A stretch of 43,219 nt of DNA from CSP1-5 sp964348275 (lineage in GTDB: Bacteria; Methylomirabilota; Methylomirabilia; Methylomirabilales; CSP1-5). Position 1 is the first letter of the stretch. Every line of letters begins with the position of its first letter. The DNA is taken from positions 1 through 43,219 of the forward strand of contig CAYGBT010000024.1 of the NCBI GenBank assembly GCA_964348275.1, given 5' to 3'. The notes beneath the pieces were generated by a model, which saw nothing but the letters and a program-made list of their open reading frames with translations, did not search any database and was not told the DNA's origin. A program made the translations under genes and the position numbers. This document shows, one piece after another, positions 23,626 to 32,219 of the stretch.

Positions 23626-23923
23626 ATTTCAGTCCATCACGTCTCCTGAAACCTCCAAATCGCATGGGCCTTGCCGCCCCGTACAGTTCGACTCCTCCTT
23701 CCGGCAGCATACCTTCACGCCGTTAGCCTGCCGACTTGAATTCCGAGAGCCACTCCCATGCATCGCCAGTTCCGGAGTTGTCCGCCTGAAAAATGAGATC
23801 CGACCGCCGTTAGTGTGATGCGTTGCCTGTCGGAACTCTTCAAATCTATTGACAAAACCGCTCTTTGGTCGTATCAGTAACGTAGTGGGATAGCGAGTTT
23901 CTCCGCTCTCTGGAGATTCATCC
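23626..23923 (+). promoter_or_regulatory. Promoter region of the tricarboxylate catabolic locus
   Basis: TTGACA (23849-23854), 17-bp spacer, TATCAG (23872-23877). The spacer lacks the dyad found at the other promoters. No gene and no leader core are present, and no regulator gene is adjacent, so regulation must come from elsewhere or be constitutive. Confidence 0.5.
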
Positions 23924-24805
23924 GTGACGGATCTGTCCGCCCTCCGAGCACGCCTCCGCCAGCGGCTTGCCAGCGATAAGATTCTCCTCGCTCCAGGCGT
24001 ATTTGATGGCCTTTCCGCCCGCCTCACGGAAGAAGCGGGTTTTGAGGCGATCTACGCGAGCGGAGGTGCTATCGCCCGCAGCGCGGGGTTCCCCGACCTC
24101 GGACTCCTAACCCTGACGGAAATGCTCGACAGGATCACGCAGATCACCCAGGCGGTGAACGTGCCGGTGATCGCTGATGCGGATACGGGCTACGGCAATG
24201 CGCTAAGCGTTCAACGAACGGTGAGGCTTTACGAGCATGCGGGCGTGGCTGCCCTTCATATTGAGGACCAGGTTTCACCGAAACGCTGCGGCCACTATGA
24301 GGGGCAGGCGCTGGTCCCGGTTGACGAGATGGTGGGGAAGGTGCGCGCGGCGCTCGAGGCGCGACATGACTCCAACGTACTGATTATCGCCCGCACGGAT
24401 GCCCGTTCTGTGGTCGGCCTGGACGAGGCGCTCAAGCGGGCACGTGAGTATGCCGCCGCCGGCGCTGACCTCCTCTTCGTTGAAGCTCCACGGTCAGTGG
24501 AGGAGCTTAAGGCCATCGCCGAGGTGGTCCCAGTTCCCCTGGTCTACAACATGACCTACAGCGGCAAGAGCCCGGTTCTTACGCCCGCCGAGCTGGCCGC
24601 CCTCGGCTACCGCCTTATGATCTACCCGGCGGACTTACAGCTGGGTGCCATTCGCGGCATGCAACGGGTGCTGGTTGCTCTGAACGAGAAAGGCATGACG
24701 GAGAGTGACGATCGGGTGTCGTTCCAGGATCGAGAGGCAGTCGTGCGACTAGCCGAGTATCTGGCTCGGGCCACACGCTACGCCGGAGGCAGCGAGGCGT
24801 CATAA
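23924..24805 (+). CDS. Isocitrate lyase/PEP mutase superfamily enzyme, first gene of the locus
   Basis: 293 residues, homologous along its length to the 8.1-kb enzyme. Motifs are APGVFDGLSARLTEEAG, ADADTGYGN with Mg2+-binding Asp, KRCGH with the catalytic Cys, IIARTDAR and LFVEAPRSVEEL. The likely reaction is cleavage of a 2-(methyl)isocitrate-type acid to succinate plus pyruvate or glyoxylate; dimethylmalate lyase and oxaloacetate decarboxylase are alternatives. Start is GTG 23924 with GGAGA 8 nt upstream. Its place ahead of TcuA-, PrpF- and Sdh-like genes favours a lyase that yields succinate. Confidence 0.86.
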   Translation: MTDLSALRARLRQRLASDKILLAPGVFDGLSARLTEEAGFEAIYASGGAIARSAGFPDLGLLTLTEMLDRITQITQAVNVPVIADADTGYGNALSVQRTVRLYEHAGVAALHIEDQVSPKRCGHYEGQALVPVDEMVGKVRAALEARHDSNVLIIARTDARSVVGLDEALKRAREYAAAGADLLFVEAPRSVEELKAIAEVVPVPLVYNMTYSGKSPVLTPAELAALGYRLMIYPADLQLGAIRGMQRVLVALNEKGMTESDDRVSFQDREAVVRLAEYLARATRYAGGSEAS

Positions 24806-24868
24806 CCTGAGACAGCTGAGTTCTTCATCTCGTCCATTTTCGATATCCGGGCTGACAGGAGGTATAGC

Positions 24869-26335
24869 TTGCACCGGCGCTCTGACGTCGTGGTGATCGG
24901 CGCTGGCAACGCCGCGCTAACAGCCGCGATCGCTGCGCGGGAGGCGGGTGCATCGGTGCTGGTTTTGGAGAAGGCCCCCTATGCCCTGCGTGGTGGGAAC
25001 ACCCGCTTTTCCGGCGGCGTATTCCGCCTTGCGTATGCCAGCGTGGATGAAGTGATGGACCTGCTACCGACACCAGCCGCGGAGCAGGTGGAGACCGAGC
25101 CGTATCCGCCCGAGCGGTACTACGACGACATCATGCGCGTCAGCGGGGGGCTTGCCGATCCATTGCTCACGCGGGTCCTGGTGGAACGATCCCAGGAGAC
25201 GGTGCGCTGGATGCGGGGCCGAGGTGTGGAGTGGCAACTGAGCGAGATCTTTGGCATCCAAGACGGCAATCGGCGACGCTTTCCGCCTGGTCTTATCATG
25301 CAAGCGCGTCATGCAGGGCTCGGCCTCAGCGATGCCCTCTTCCGTGTGGCCGAGATGTGTGGTATCGAGATCGCCTATGAAACTGGAGCAGTCCGCTTGC
25401 GAGTCGACAGGGATGGCCGCGTGGTTGGAGTGGCCACGCGGGGACCCGCGGGACAGCACGATGTGGATGCCAACGCCGTTGTCCTCGGCTGCGGCGGATT
25501 CGAGGCAAATCCTGAGATGCGAGCCCGCTATCTCGGCGAGGGCTGGGATACGGTCGCCGTCCGTGGTACGCGGTACAATACCGGTGAGATGATTACGGCC
25601 GCCCTCGAAGCAGGTGCCCAACCCCACGGGCACTGGAGCGGCTGCCATGCGACGCCGGTGGATGCTACCGCACCGCGGGTAGGCGATTTGCGACTTACCG
25701 ACAAGACGAACCGCCTTTCGTACCCGTACGGCATCATGGTCAACGTCCACGGTCGTCGCTTTGTAGATGAAGGCGAGGACCTCTCACAGTATACGTACGC
25801 CAAGATCGGTCGCGCGATTCTCGGTCAGCCTCAGAATCGTGCCTGGCAGATCTTCGACCAGCAGACGACCTATCTGCTGGAAGAGCGGTATGCCACCGGG
25901 CGAGCGGTGCAGGCTGGCACCATCGAGGCGTTGGCGGACCAGATCGGCGTCCCGGTCACCTCACTGGTAGAGACCGCCTGCGCGTTTAACGCCGCGGTCC
26001 GTCCGGGGGGATTTGATCCTGCAGTCCGCGACGGCAAGACCACCCACGGGTTGGATCCACCTAAGTCAAATTGGGCGGTTCCGTTGGAACGTCCTCCCTT
26101 CGTGGCGTATGGCGTCACCTGCGGCATCACCTTCACCTATGGGGGCATCCGCGTCGATGAGCAGGCCCGCGTGGTGGGAACCGAGGACCGCATCATCCCC
26201 GGGCTCTACGCAACAGGAGAGATCACCGGAGGGTTCTTCTACTTCAACTATCCTGCGGGGGCAGGGCTGATGCGTGGTGCCGTCTTTGGTGTGATTGCTG
26301 GGCGGGAGGCGGCACACCGTCCGGCAGGAGCTTAG
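24869..26335 (+). CDS. tcuA: FAD-dependent tricarballylate dehydrogenase-like protein
   Basis: 488 residues of the fumarate reductase/succinate dehydrogenase flavoprotein superfamily, closest in layout to TcuA. VIGAGNAALTAAIAAREAG binds ADP of FAD, and GGNTRFSGGVFRLAY is the next FAD loop. GVTCGITFTYGGIRVDE and LYATGEITGGFFYFNYPAG close the flavin and substrate sites. TcuA oxidises tricarballylate to cis-aconitate with TcuB as electron acceptor; no TcuB is adjacent here. The start is TTG 24869, placed by AGGAGG 6 nt upstream. The substrate here is inferred, not shown. Confidence 0.78.
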   Translation: MHRRSDVVVIGAGNAALTAAIAAREAGASVLVLEKAPYALRGGNTRFSGGVFRLAYASVDEVMDLLPTPAAEQVETEPYPPERYYDDIMRVSGGLADPLLTRVLVERSQETVRWMRGRGVEWQLSEIFGIQDGNRRRFPPGLIMQARHAGLGLSDALFRVAEMCGIEIAYETGAVRLRVDRDGRVVGVATRGPAGQHDVDANAVVLGCGGFEANPEMRARYLGEGWDTVAVRGTRYNTGEMITAALEAGAQPHGHWSGCHATPVDATAPRVGDLRLTDKTNRLSYPYGIMVNVHGRRFVDEGEDLSQYTYAKIGRAILGQPQNRAWQIFDQQTTYLLEERYATGRAVQAGTIEALADQIGVPVTSLVETACAFNAAVRPGGFDPAVRDGKTTHGLDPPKSNWAVPLERPPFVAYGVTCGITFTYGGIRVDEQARVVGTEDRIIPGLYATGEITGGFFYFNYPAGAGLMRGAVFGVIAGREAAHRPAGA

Positions 26336-26353
26336 ATGGAGGGGGAGAGTCGC

Positions 26354-27541
26354 ATGAGTATGCAACGTCGTATTCGGGCGGTGGTCATGCGCGGCGGGAC
26401 GAGCAGGGCAGTGTTTTTTCATCGGGCTGACCTGCCTGAGGACCCAGAACTCCGGGACCAGGTGATCTTGAAGATCTTCGGCGGCGGCGATCCCTACGGC
26501 CGACAGATCGATGGACTCGGAGGGGCCATCTCTACCACCAGTAAGACGGCGATCATCGGTCCATCCTCAGTTCCGGGAGCCGACATCGACTACACCTTTG
26601 GCCAAGTCAGCGTGACCACGCCGCTGATTGATTACGGTGGCAACTGTGGCAACATCTCATCGGCGGTCGGACCGTTCGGCATCGAGGAGGGGTTGGTGCG
26701 GTCCAGGGATCCGATCACCATCGTGCGCATCTGGCAGACGAATACCCGCAAACACATCATCGCCCACGTGCCCACGGCGGACGGCCTTCCACAGGTAGAC
26801 GGGGACTATGAGATTGACGGTGTCCCAGGGACCGGCGCAAGGATCATGCTCGAGTTCCTGGATCCCGGAGGTGCTATGACGGAGCGGCTGCTGCCGACCG
26901 GACATCCGACTGACGTGCTGGATGTGCCGGGCGTGGGCACGCTCACGGTCTCCTTGGTGGACGCCGCCAATCCGCTGGTCTTCGTACGACCCGCCGATCT
27001 GGGGCTTTCTGGCTTGGAGATGCCAGAACGGGTGGACGCCGATGCTGCGCTGCTGTCGCGTATCGAGGCGGTGCGCTCGCACGCAGCCGTCCGCATGGGC
27101 CTCGCGGAGAGTACCGCGGAGGCGACGGCGAAGAGTCCCGGGATTCCCAAGATTGCATTTACCGCACCACCGACGTCCTACCTGTCGAGTCGTGGAGTCC
27201 AGGTAGGGGCCGATCGCATTGACCTCGTCGGCCGTATCATGTCCATGGGCCGCCTGCACCGCGCCTATGCCCTCACCGGTGCAATCTGTACTGCCGTCGC
27301 GGCGGTGGTCGAAGGCACGGTGGTGCATGCCGTGGCGGCTCAAGGGCCGGGAAGAGAGCGCACCGTCCGGATCGGCCACCCCGCTGGCATCATCGAGGTG
27401 GGAGTCGCCATCTTCCGACAGGATGGGGACTGGATCGTGGAGAAGGTGGTGACCTATCGAACGGCCCGACGCTTGATGGAAGGTGCGGCGCTGGTTCCGG
27501 CGTCGGTGTGGGCTCTCGCGGCTGTTGCTCCAAGGGGGTGA
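26354..27541 (+). CDS. prpF: PrpF-like aconitate isomerase/tautomerase family protein
   Basis: 395 residues. The PrpF family opening is VVMRGGTSRAVFFHRADLP, then DGLGGAISTTSKTAII and DYGGNCGNISSAVGPF near residue 100, with the catalytic Cys of the diaminopimelate-epimerase fold. PTGHPTDVLDVPGVG and MSMGRLHRAYALTGA follow. PrpF isomerises trans- to cis-2-methylaconitate; relatives isomerise aconitate or oxalomesaconate. ATG 26354 follows GGAGGGGGAG; an ATG at 26336 would sit on that ribosome site. The gene follows tcuA by about 18 nt. Confidence 0.85.
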   Translation: MSMQRRIRAVVMRGGTSRAVFFHRADLPEDPELRDQVILKIFGGGDPYGRQIDGLGGAISTTSKTAIIGPSSVPGADIDYTFGQVSVTTPLIDYGGNCGNISSAVGPFGIEEGLVRSRDPITIVRIWQTNTRKHIIAHVPTADGLPQVDGDYEIDGVPGTGARIMLEFLDPGGAMTERLLPTGHPTDVLDVPGVGTLTVSLVDAANPLVFVRPADLGLSGLEMPERVDADAALLSRIEAVRSHAAVRMGLAESTAEATAKSPGIPKIAFTAPPTSYLSSRGVQVGADRIDLVGRIMSMGRLHRAYALTGAICTAVAAVVEGTVVHAVAAQGPGRERTVRIGHPAGIIEVGVAIFRQDGDWIVEKVVTYRTARRLMEGAALVPASVWALAAVAPRG

Positions 27542-27698
27542 CCATCGATTCCTGTGTGAAGAAATCGGAGAAGGCATCAGGTCGCGGTTCAGCGCCGCGC
27601 TGAGAGCAGGCGCGGACAGCCTGGCTATGTCCGAGGGATATCGTTGTGGGCTGGGCGCTTGTGGTTTAATCAACCGGTCATACGGAAGGAGGGTAGAA

Positions 27699-28652
27699 AT
27701 GAACTGGTTCTGGAGAGTCTTCGTTGCGGTATTCGTGCTGAGTCTTGGGCTCGGCGGTCTGCCCTCGAATGTCGATGCCGGGAAATACCCGGAGAAGACG
27801 ATCACGTATGTGGTCCCCTTTGGCGCAGGGGGAGGGACTGACCGCTGGGCGCGTATCCTCTCGTCCGCCGCCATCGACCATTTCGGCCAGGCATGGCACG
27901 TGGTGAATTTGCCCGGGGCCTCAGCCGTGGTGGGCTGGAAGCATGTCCTGGGGCAGCCGGCCGATGGCTACACCATCCTCCAAGGAAGCTCCACGCCTAT
28001 GCTGGCGCTGATCATGGAGGAGAAGCCTGCCCTGAATCCTGACGAGATCAAGATCGTCGCCTTCGTCTCTTCCTTCCGCTCGGTCCTGCTGAGCCAGCCT
28101 GGCAAGCCCTGGTCCACGTGGGAGGGGCTCAAGGCGTACGCCAAGAAGAACCCTGGCAAGCTCACCGTAGGGGGCACGCTTTCCCTCAGCATGGGACAGG
28201 CCTTCGTGTTCCAGCAGGCGGGCATCAAGGCGACGTACGTCCCGTATCCTAGCACGAGCAAGGCGGTGGCCGACTTCATCGGGGGACACATCGACACGGC
28301 GGCAGTCACCACCTCCACCGCTATTCCCCTGATCCCGAAAAGGGCGATACCCGTTATCAACACCAGCGAGATCCCCATCAAGCACAAGGCCTTCAAGGGG
28401 GTCCCGTCGGCCACGGACCTCGGGTATGAAGGCATGAGCTTCCCTCGTTGGGTTGGCGTCCATCCGAACACCCCCGACGAGATCGCCGACGTCATCTCGG
28501 CGAAGCTCACAAGCCTCGTGAAGGACAAGTCGGTCACAAAGCTGATCGACAAGGTCGGCGAGGAGATTATATTCCTACCCCGCGCTCAGGCGGTGAAAGA
28601 GTACGACAAGGTGATCGCGAGGATGAAGAAGGCAGCGCCGCTCCTCAAGTAG
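27699..28652 (+). CDS. tctC: Tripartite tricarboxylate transporter binding protein (Bug/TctC)
   Basis: 317 residues. A signal peptide (about 1-27: WFWRVFVAVFVLSLGLGGL, cleavage near NVDA-GKYP) sends it to the periplasm. Family motifs are ITYVVPFGAGGGTDRWAR, QPADGYTILQGSS and KKNPGKLTVGG. It captures a carboxylate and delivers it to TctAB. AAGGAGGG is 6 nt before ATG 27699. Bug proteins bind many carboxylates, so the ligand is inferred from the neighbouring enzymes. A TCAGCG/CGCTGA hairpin lies in the 157-nt gap before it. Confidence 0.9.
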   Translation: MNWFWRVFVAVFVLSLGLGGLPSNVDAGKYPEKTITYVVPFGAGGGTDRWARILSSAAIDHFGQAWHVVNLPGASAVVGWKHVLGQPADGYTILQGSSTPMLALIMEEKPALNPDEIKIVAFVSSFRSVLLSQPGKPWSTWEGLKAYAKKNPGKLTVGGTLSLSMGQAFVFQQAGIKATYVPYPSTSKAVADFIGGHIDTAAVTTSTAIPLIPKRAIPVINTSEIPIKHKAFKGVPSATDLGYEGMSFPRWVGVHPNTPDEIADVISAKLTSLVKDKSVTKLIDKVGEEIIFLPRAQAVKEYDKVIARMKKAAPLLK

Positions 28653-28742
28653 GCGCCGCCGGTGTGCCGAGCCCGGGTCGGCTTGACCGGCCCGGGCTCG
28701 GAGACCGTTAAGATTGGCGAGACTCGTCGCGGAAGGGATACC

Positions 28743-29210
28743 GTGCGGGAGTGGTTGAGAACCAACCAGGGTATCGGAACGATACTGACGCTCTTGCTTG
28801 GCGCTTTCCTAATCTACCTTCAGCTCTCTCCCTGGGTCCATCGAAAATTGCGCGATGGTTTTACCTTAGGCTTTTTCCCCGTTGTCGGCGTGGTCCTGAT
28901 GATGTTCTTCTCTGCTGCCTTGATCTTCGGGTCTCGCCGGAAGCAATCCGTAGGCGAGCTCGACTCGATAACCGGGAAGGCGTTGCTATTCTGCTCGGTG
29001 CTTGTCCTGGGGTGCTGGGTGTATTTCGAGCTAATGCTCAGAATTGGATTCTTGCTCGTCAGTCCGATTTTTCTTCTGGTCTTCGTATATACGCTCGGAA
29101 TGGGGTCCTGGAGGAATTCGCTCTTAGCAGGCGTGATCATGACGGTGGTCGTATATGCCGTCTTCAGGCTGCTAGGCATTACGCTTCCTCCCGGGATCTT
29201 GCCATCTTAG
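28743..29210 (+). CDS. tctB: TctB small membrane subunit
   Basis: 155 residues with four hydrophobic helices, including GTILTLLLGAFLIYLQL, FFPVVGVVLMMFFSAALIFG, ALLFCSVLVLGCWVYFEL and an N-to-C pair near GFLLVSPIFLLVFVYTLG. Length and pattern match TctB of the tripartite tricarboxylate transporter. Start GTG 28743 has GGAAGGG 5 nt upstream. It sits between tctC and tctA with 18 nt to tctA. Confidence 0.85.
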   Translation: MREWLRTNQGIGTILTLLLGAFLIYLQLSPWVHRKLRDGFTLGFFPVVGVVLMMFFSAALIFGSRRKQSVGELDSITGKALLFCSVLVLGCWVYFELMLRIGFLLVSPIFLLVFVYTLGMGSWRNSLLAGVIMTVVVYAVFRLLGITLPPGILPS

Positions 29211-29228
29211 GTCCGGGCGAAGAGAAAA

Positions 29229-30782
29229 ATGGAAACCCTGTTCCAGCCAGAAGTCCTCCTCGAAGCGGTCTCCCTCGTATTCTCCCTTCGCGTGTTGTAT
29301 TGGTTAGCGGTGGGGGTAACGATCGGGGTGGGCGTCGGCGCCCTTCCCGGGCTGACGGCCTCCACCGGCGTTGCCCTAATGCTTCCCCTCACCTTTCAGA
29401 TGGACACGGCTTCGGCTCTGGGTCTCCTGATCGGCCTGTACAAGGGGGCGGTGTACGGGGGCTCGATCTCGGCCATCAGCTTCGCTACCCCAGGAACGCC
29501 AGAGGCCGCCGCCACCGTCTATGACGGCTACAAGCTGATGCAGCGGGGCCAGGGCCGGAAGGCAGTCCTGATGGCCCTGTACGCCTCCGTCACCGGCGAT
29601 ACGCTGAGCGATATCATTACTATCATTGTCGCCCCTGCCCTGGCTTTGATCGCGCTCAAATTCGGACCTTCGGAACGGTTCTGGCTCGTGGTGCTCGCCT
29701 TTGTCCTCCTCGGAGCCCTCAGCGGCCGTCACCCGGCCAAAGGCATGCTGAGTGCGGCGATGGGCCTTTTCATCGGAACCATCGGCACTGACCCAGTCGG
29801 GGCTGTCTCCCGGATGACGTTTGGTCTGTGGTGGTTGACGGACGGGGTTCATCTGATCCCCCTGATGATCGGCATCTTTGCCATGTCCCGAATGCTGGAA
29901 GGGACCGTCGAGCTCTTGAAGGAGAGGGGCGTCGCCAGGGCGGTCGAGCGCGGCGTCTTGACGCGGCTCATGAAGCGCGGCGAAAAGCTGAGCTTCCGGG
30001 AATACATCCGCGCCTGGAAAGAAATGCTCATCGGCCTCTTTGTGGGATCGTTCGTCGGCATGCTGCCGGGGCTGGGAGCCACTGTGGGGGCCTTTCTTTC
30101 TTACAGCGTGGCGAAGCAGGTCTCCCCCAAGAAGGGGATCGGCACGGGGGTCCTCGAAGGCGTCGCGGCAGCCGAAGCGGGCAACAACGCCACGGTGGGA
30201 CCTACGCTGATCCCCTTACTGGCCTTCGGGATTCCAGGAAGCTCCACTGCAGCCCTCATCGGAGGTGCCCTGATGCTGCAAGGGGCGACCCCCTCGCCGC
30301 GCATGTTTGAGCTGTATCCCGTGGTCGTCTACTCCCTGTTTATCATCCTGCTCATCGGTAATGTGTTCAACCTCGGCATCGGCCGCCTCTTCGGAGCACT
30401 GTACGCGAGACTGGGCGAGCTTCCGAGGCCCATTTTGATTCCCCTCATCGTGATGATGGCGGTCATCGGAACCTATTCATTTCGCGGAAATCCGTACGAC
30501 GTCGTCGTCATGCTGGCGTTCGGGGTCCTGGGATTTATCATGCGGTTCCTTGGCATTCCCGACGCCCCGCTCGTGATCACATTCCTGATCGCCCCGATGA
30601 TGGAGGCCAGCATCCGCAGGGCCCTGCTGATCTCGCGGGGAGACTGGTTCGAGGCATTGTTCAAGAGCCCTCTTGCTGTTGGGCTCTTCATCTCGGCGAT
30701 CGTGCTGACTACGGTGTGTATCCGCCTGAACATCTCAGAGCGCCTCCGAGCGGTTTCCGAAACTCCGGCAGAGTCTGCATGA
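29229..30782 (+). CDS. tctA: TctA large membrane subunit
   Basis: 517 residues, the normal length for TctA. Conserved segments are GALPGLTASTGVALMLPLTF, YGGSISAISFATPGTPEAAATV (the first PGT loop), GMLPGLGATVGAFLSY and NNATVGPTLIPLLAFGIPGS (the second PGx loop). About twelve transmembrane helices form the proton- or sodium-driven channel. Its stop overlaps the ATG of the next gene (ATGA), which ties transport to the Sdh module in one transcript. Confidence 0.93.
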   Translation: METLFQPEVLLEAVSLVFSLRVLYWLAVGVTIGVGVGALPGLTASTGVALMLPLTFQMDTASALGLLIGLYKGAVYGGSISAISFATPGTPEAAATVYDGYKLMQRGQGRKAVLMALYASVTGDTLSDIITIIVAPALALIALKFGPSERFWLVVLAFVLLGALSGRHPAKGMLSAAMGLFIGTIGTDPVGAVSRMTFGLWWLTDGVHLIPLMIGIFAMSRMLEGTVELLKERGVARAVERGVLTRLMKRGEKLSFREYIRAWKEMLIGLFVGSFVGMLPGLGATVGAFLSYSVAKQVSPKKGIGTGVLEGVAAAEAGNNATVGPTLIPLLAFGIPGSSTAALIGGALMLQGATPSPRMFELYPVVVYSLFIILLIGNVFNLGIGRLFGALYARLGELPRPILIPLIVMMAVIGTYSFRGNPYDVVVMLAFGVLGFIMRFLGIPDAPLVITFLIAPMMEASIRRALLISRGDWFEALFKSPLAVGLFISAIVLTTVCIRLNISERLRAVSETPAESA

Positions 30783-31411
30783 GCCTTGGCATGGCGTGCG
30801 CAGGTCTCCCCACTCACTTCTGGTTGCGACGTCTTCATTCTTTATCAGGAGTCGTCCCCCTCGGGCTCTTCCTCCTGGAACATCTCCTCTCCAATGCGAC
30901 CGCTGTCCGTGGGCCGGAGGCTTACGATCGCATGGTGGCTTTTCTCCGCGGCCTGCCCTTGCTCCCGCTCTGGGAGGTGGGACTCATCGCTCTTCCTCTC
31001 CTTTTTCATGCGGGACTTGGGATTTATCTGACCACAACGATGAGCATCAGCCTGCGGGCGTTTCCCACCCTCCGCAATTGGTTGTACGTCTGGCAGCGCA
31101 TCACCGGGGTCATTGCGCTTCTTTTCGTCCTCTACCATGTCTGGGAGTTTCGGATCCGGGACCTCCTGTTTGGCGCGCCCGTAAAGTTCACCGCAGTCGC
31201 AGCGAGCCTCGCCCACCCCGTCATCTTTGGACTGTACTTGGTCGGAACCGTCGCCACGGTCTTTCACCTCTGTAACGGAATCGCGACATTCAGCATCGTC
31301 TGGGGCCTCACGATCACGGAATCGGCCCAACGCCGCATGGGGATCGCGTGTGCAGTGGGCTTCGTCCTCCTCACCGGGGTTGGGGTCCTGGCGCTCTTTT
31401 CCTTTAGATAG
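30779..31411 (+). CDS. sdhC: Succinate dehydrogenase cytochrome b558-type subunit
   Basis: 210 residues with five hydrophobic helices. Histidines that may bind haem stand in RRLHSLSGVV, LLEHLLS, FHAGLGIYL, LYHVWEF and VFHLCNGIA, as in the dihaem Bacillus/epsilonproteobacterial type. It anchors the SdhAB catalytic part and passes electrons to quinone. This single-anchor type is usual in complex II class B. Start overlaps the tctA stop. Order is sdhC-sdhB-sdhA, unlike the common CAB order. Confidence 0.85.
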   Translation: MSLGMACAGLPTHFWLRRLHSLSGVVPLGLFLLEHLLSNATAVRGPEAYDRMVAFLRGLPLLPLWEVGLIALPLLFHAGLGIYLTTTMSISLRAFPTLRNWLYVWQRITGVIALLFVLYHVWEFRIRDLLFGAPVKFTAVAASLAHPVIFGLYLVGTVATVFHLCNGIATFSIVWGLTITESAQRRMGIACAVGFVLLTGVGVLALFSFR

Positions 31412-31420
31412 GGGGAGCGG

Positions 31421-32215
31421 ATGGCACGAGACATCCTCCTTCAGATCTGCCGGCAGCTCGAGCCCGGAAGCGATGGATGGTGGGAGGAATTCGTGCTCCC
31501 CCACCGCGCCGACCTTACGATCACCGCTTGTCTCATGATGATCCAGCGAGATCCGATGACCCGAGAGGGTCGCCGGACCCGTCCGATCGCTTGGGAAGCC
31601 TCATGCCTCGAGGAGATATGCGGTGCGTGCAGCATGCTGGTAAATGGTGTCCCCCGTCAGGCCTGCAGCACACTTGTCGACGGCCTCAAGCAGCCGATCC
31701 GCCTCGAGCCACTGAAGAAGTTTCCATTGGTCCGGGATCTACTGGTGGACCGGAGTCGCATGTTCGAAGAGCTCAAAACGATCCAGGCCTGGGTCCCAGG
31801 CGTCCGTCTCGACGACACCGGTCCCGGTCCCCGGATAGCGCCAGAGCTACAACAGGTACAGTACGCACTGTCGCGGTGCATGACGTGCGGCGTGTGCCTG
31901 GAGGCGTGTCCCCAGGTGAATCGGCGGTCGGCCTTCATCGGGCCGGCCGCCATCGGCCAGGCTTGGCGGTTTAACCTGCACGCGCTGGGTGCGGAAGCGG
32001 CCGAGGCGAGGCTACGAACGCTCACGGGGTCTGGGGGAATCGACGACTGTGGCAGCGCCCAGACCTGCGTGGAGGCCTGCCCCATGAAACTGCCCCTGAC
32101 CGATTCCATCGCAGCGCTCAATAGAGACCTGACCCGGCTTGCTCTCCGTGACCTCTGGCGCAAATGGCGAATGATCTGGAGATCTCGGCGAGAAATGACC
32201 GGAAGCGAAGGGTAA
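31421..32215 (+). CDS. sdhB: Succinate dehydrogenase/fumarate reductase iron-sulfur subunit
   Basis: 264 residues. The [2Fe-2S] site is SCLEEICGACSML with a later RQAC. The [4Fe-4S] site is CMTCGVCLEACPQ, and the third cluster uses CGSAQTCVEACP with the first part. The N-terminal ferredoxin fold is intact. It passes electrons from the flavin to the anchor. Ribosome site GGGGGAG is 3-4 nt before the ATG, 9 nt after sdhC. Confidence 0.9.
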   Translation: MARDILLQICRQLEPGSDGWWEEFVLPHRADLTITACLMMIQRDPMTREGRRTRPIAWEASCLEEICGACSMLVNGVPRQACSTLVDGLKQPIRLEPLKKFPLVRDLLVDRSRMFEELKTIQAWVPGVRLDDTGPGPRIAPELQQVQYALSRCMTCGVCLEACPQVNRRSAFIGPAAIGQAWRFNLHALGAEAAEARLRTLTGSGGIDDCGSAQTCVEACPMKLPLTDSIAALNRDLTRLALRDLWRKWRMIWRSRREMTGSEG

Positions 32216-32219
32216 CGAT

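Noticed and set aside
26657..27874. 405-codon minus-strand frame opposite prpF and tctC
   Set aside because: It is antisense to two clear genes, and its translation has no domain. High-GC codon use on the other strand explains it.
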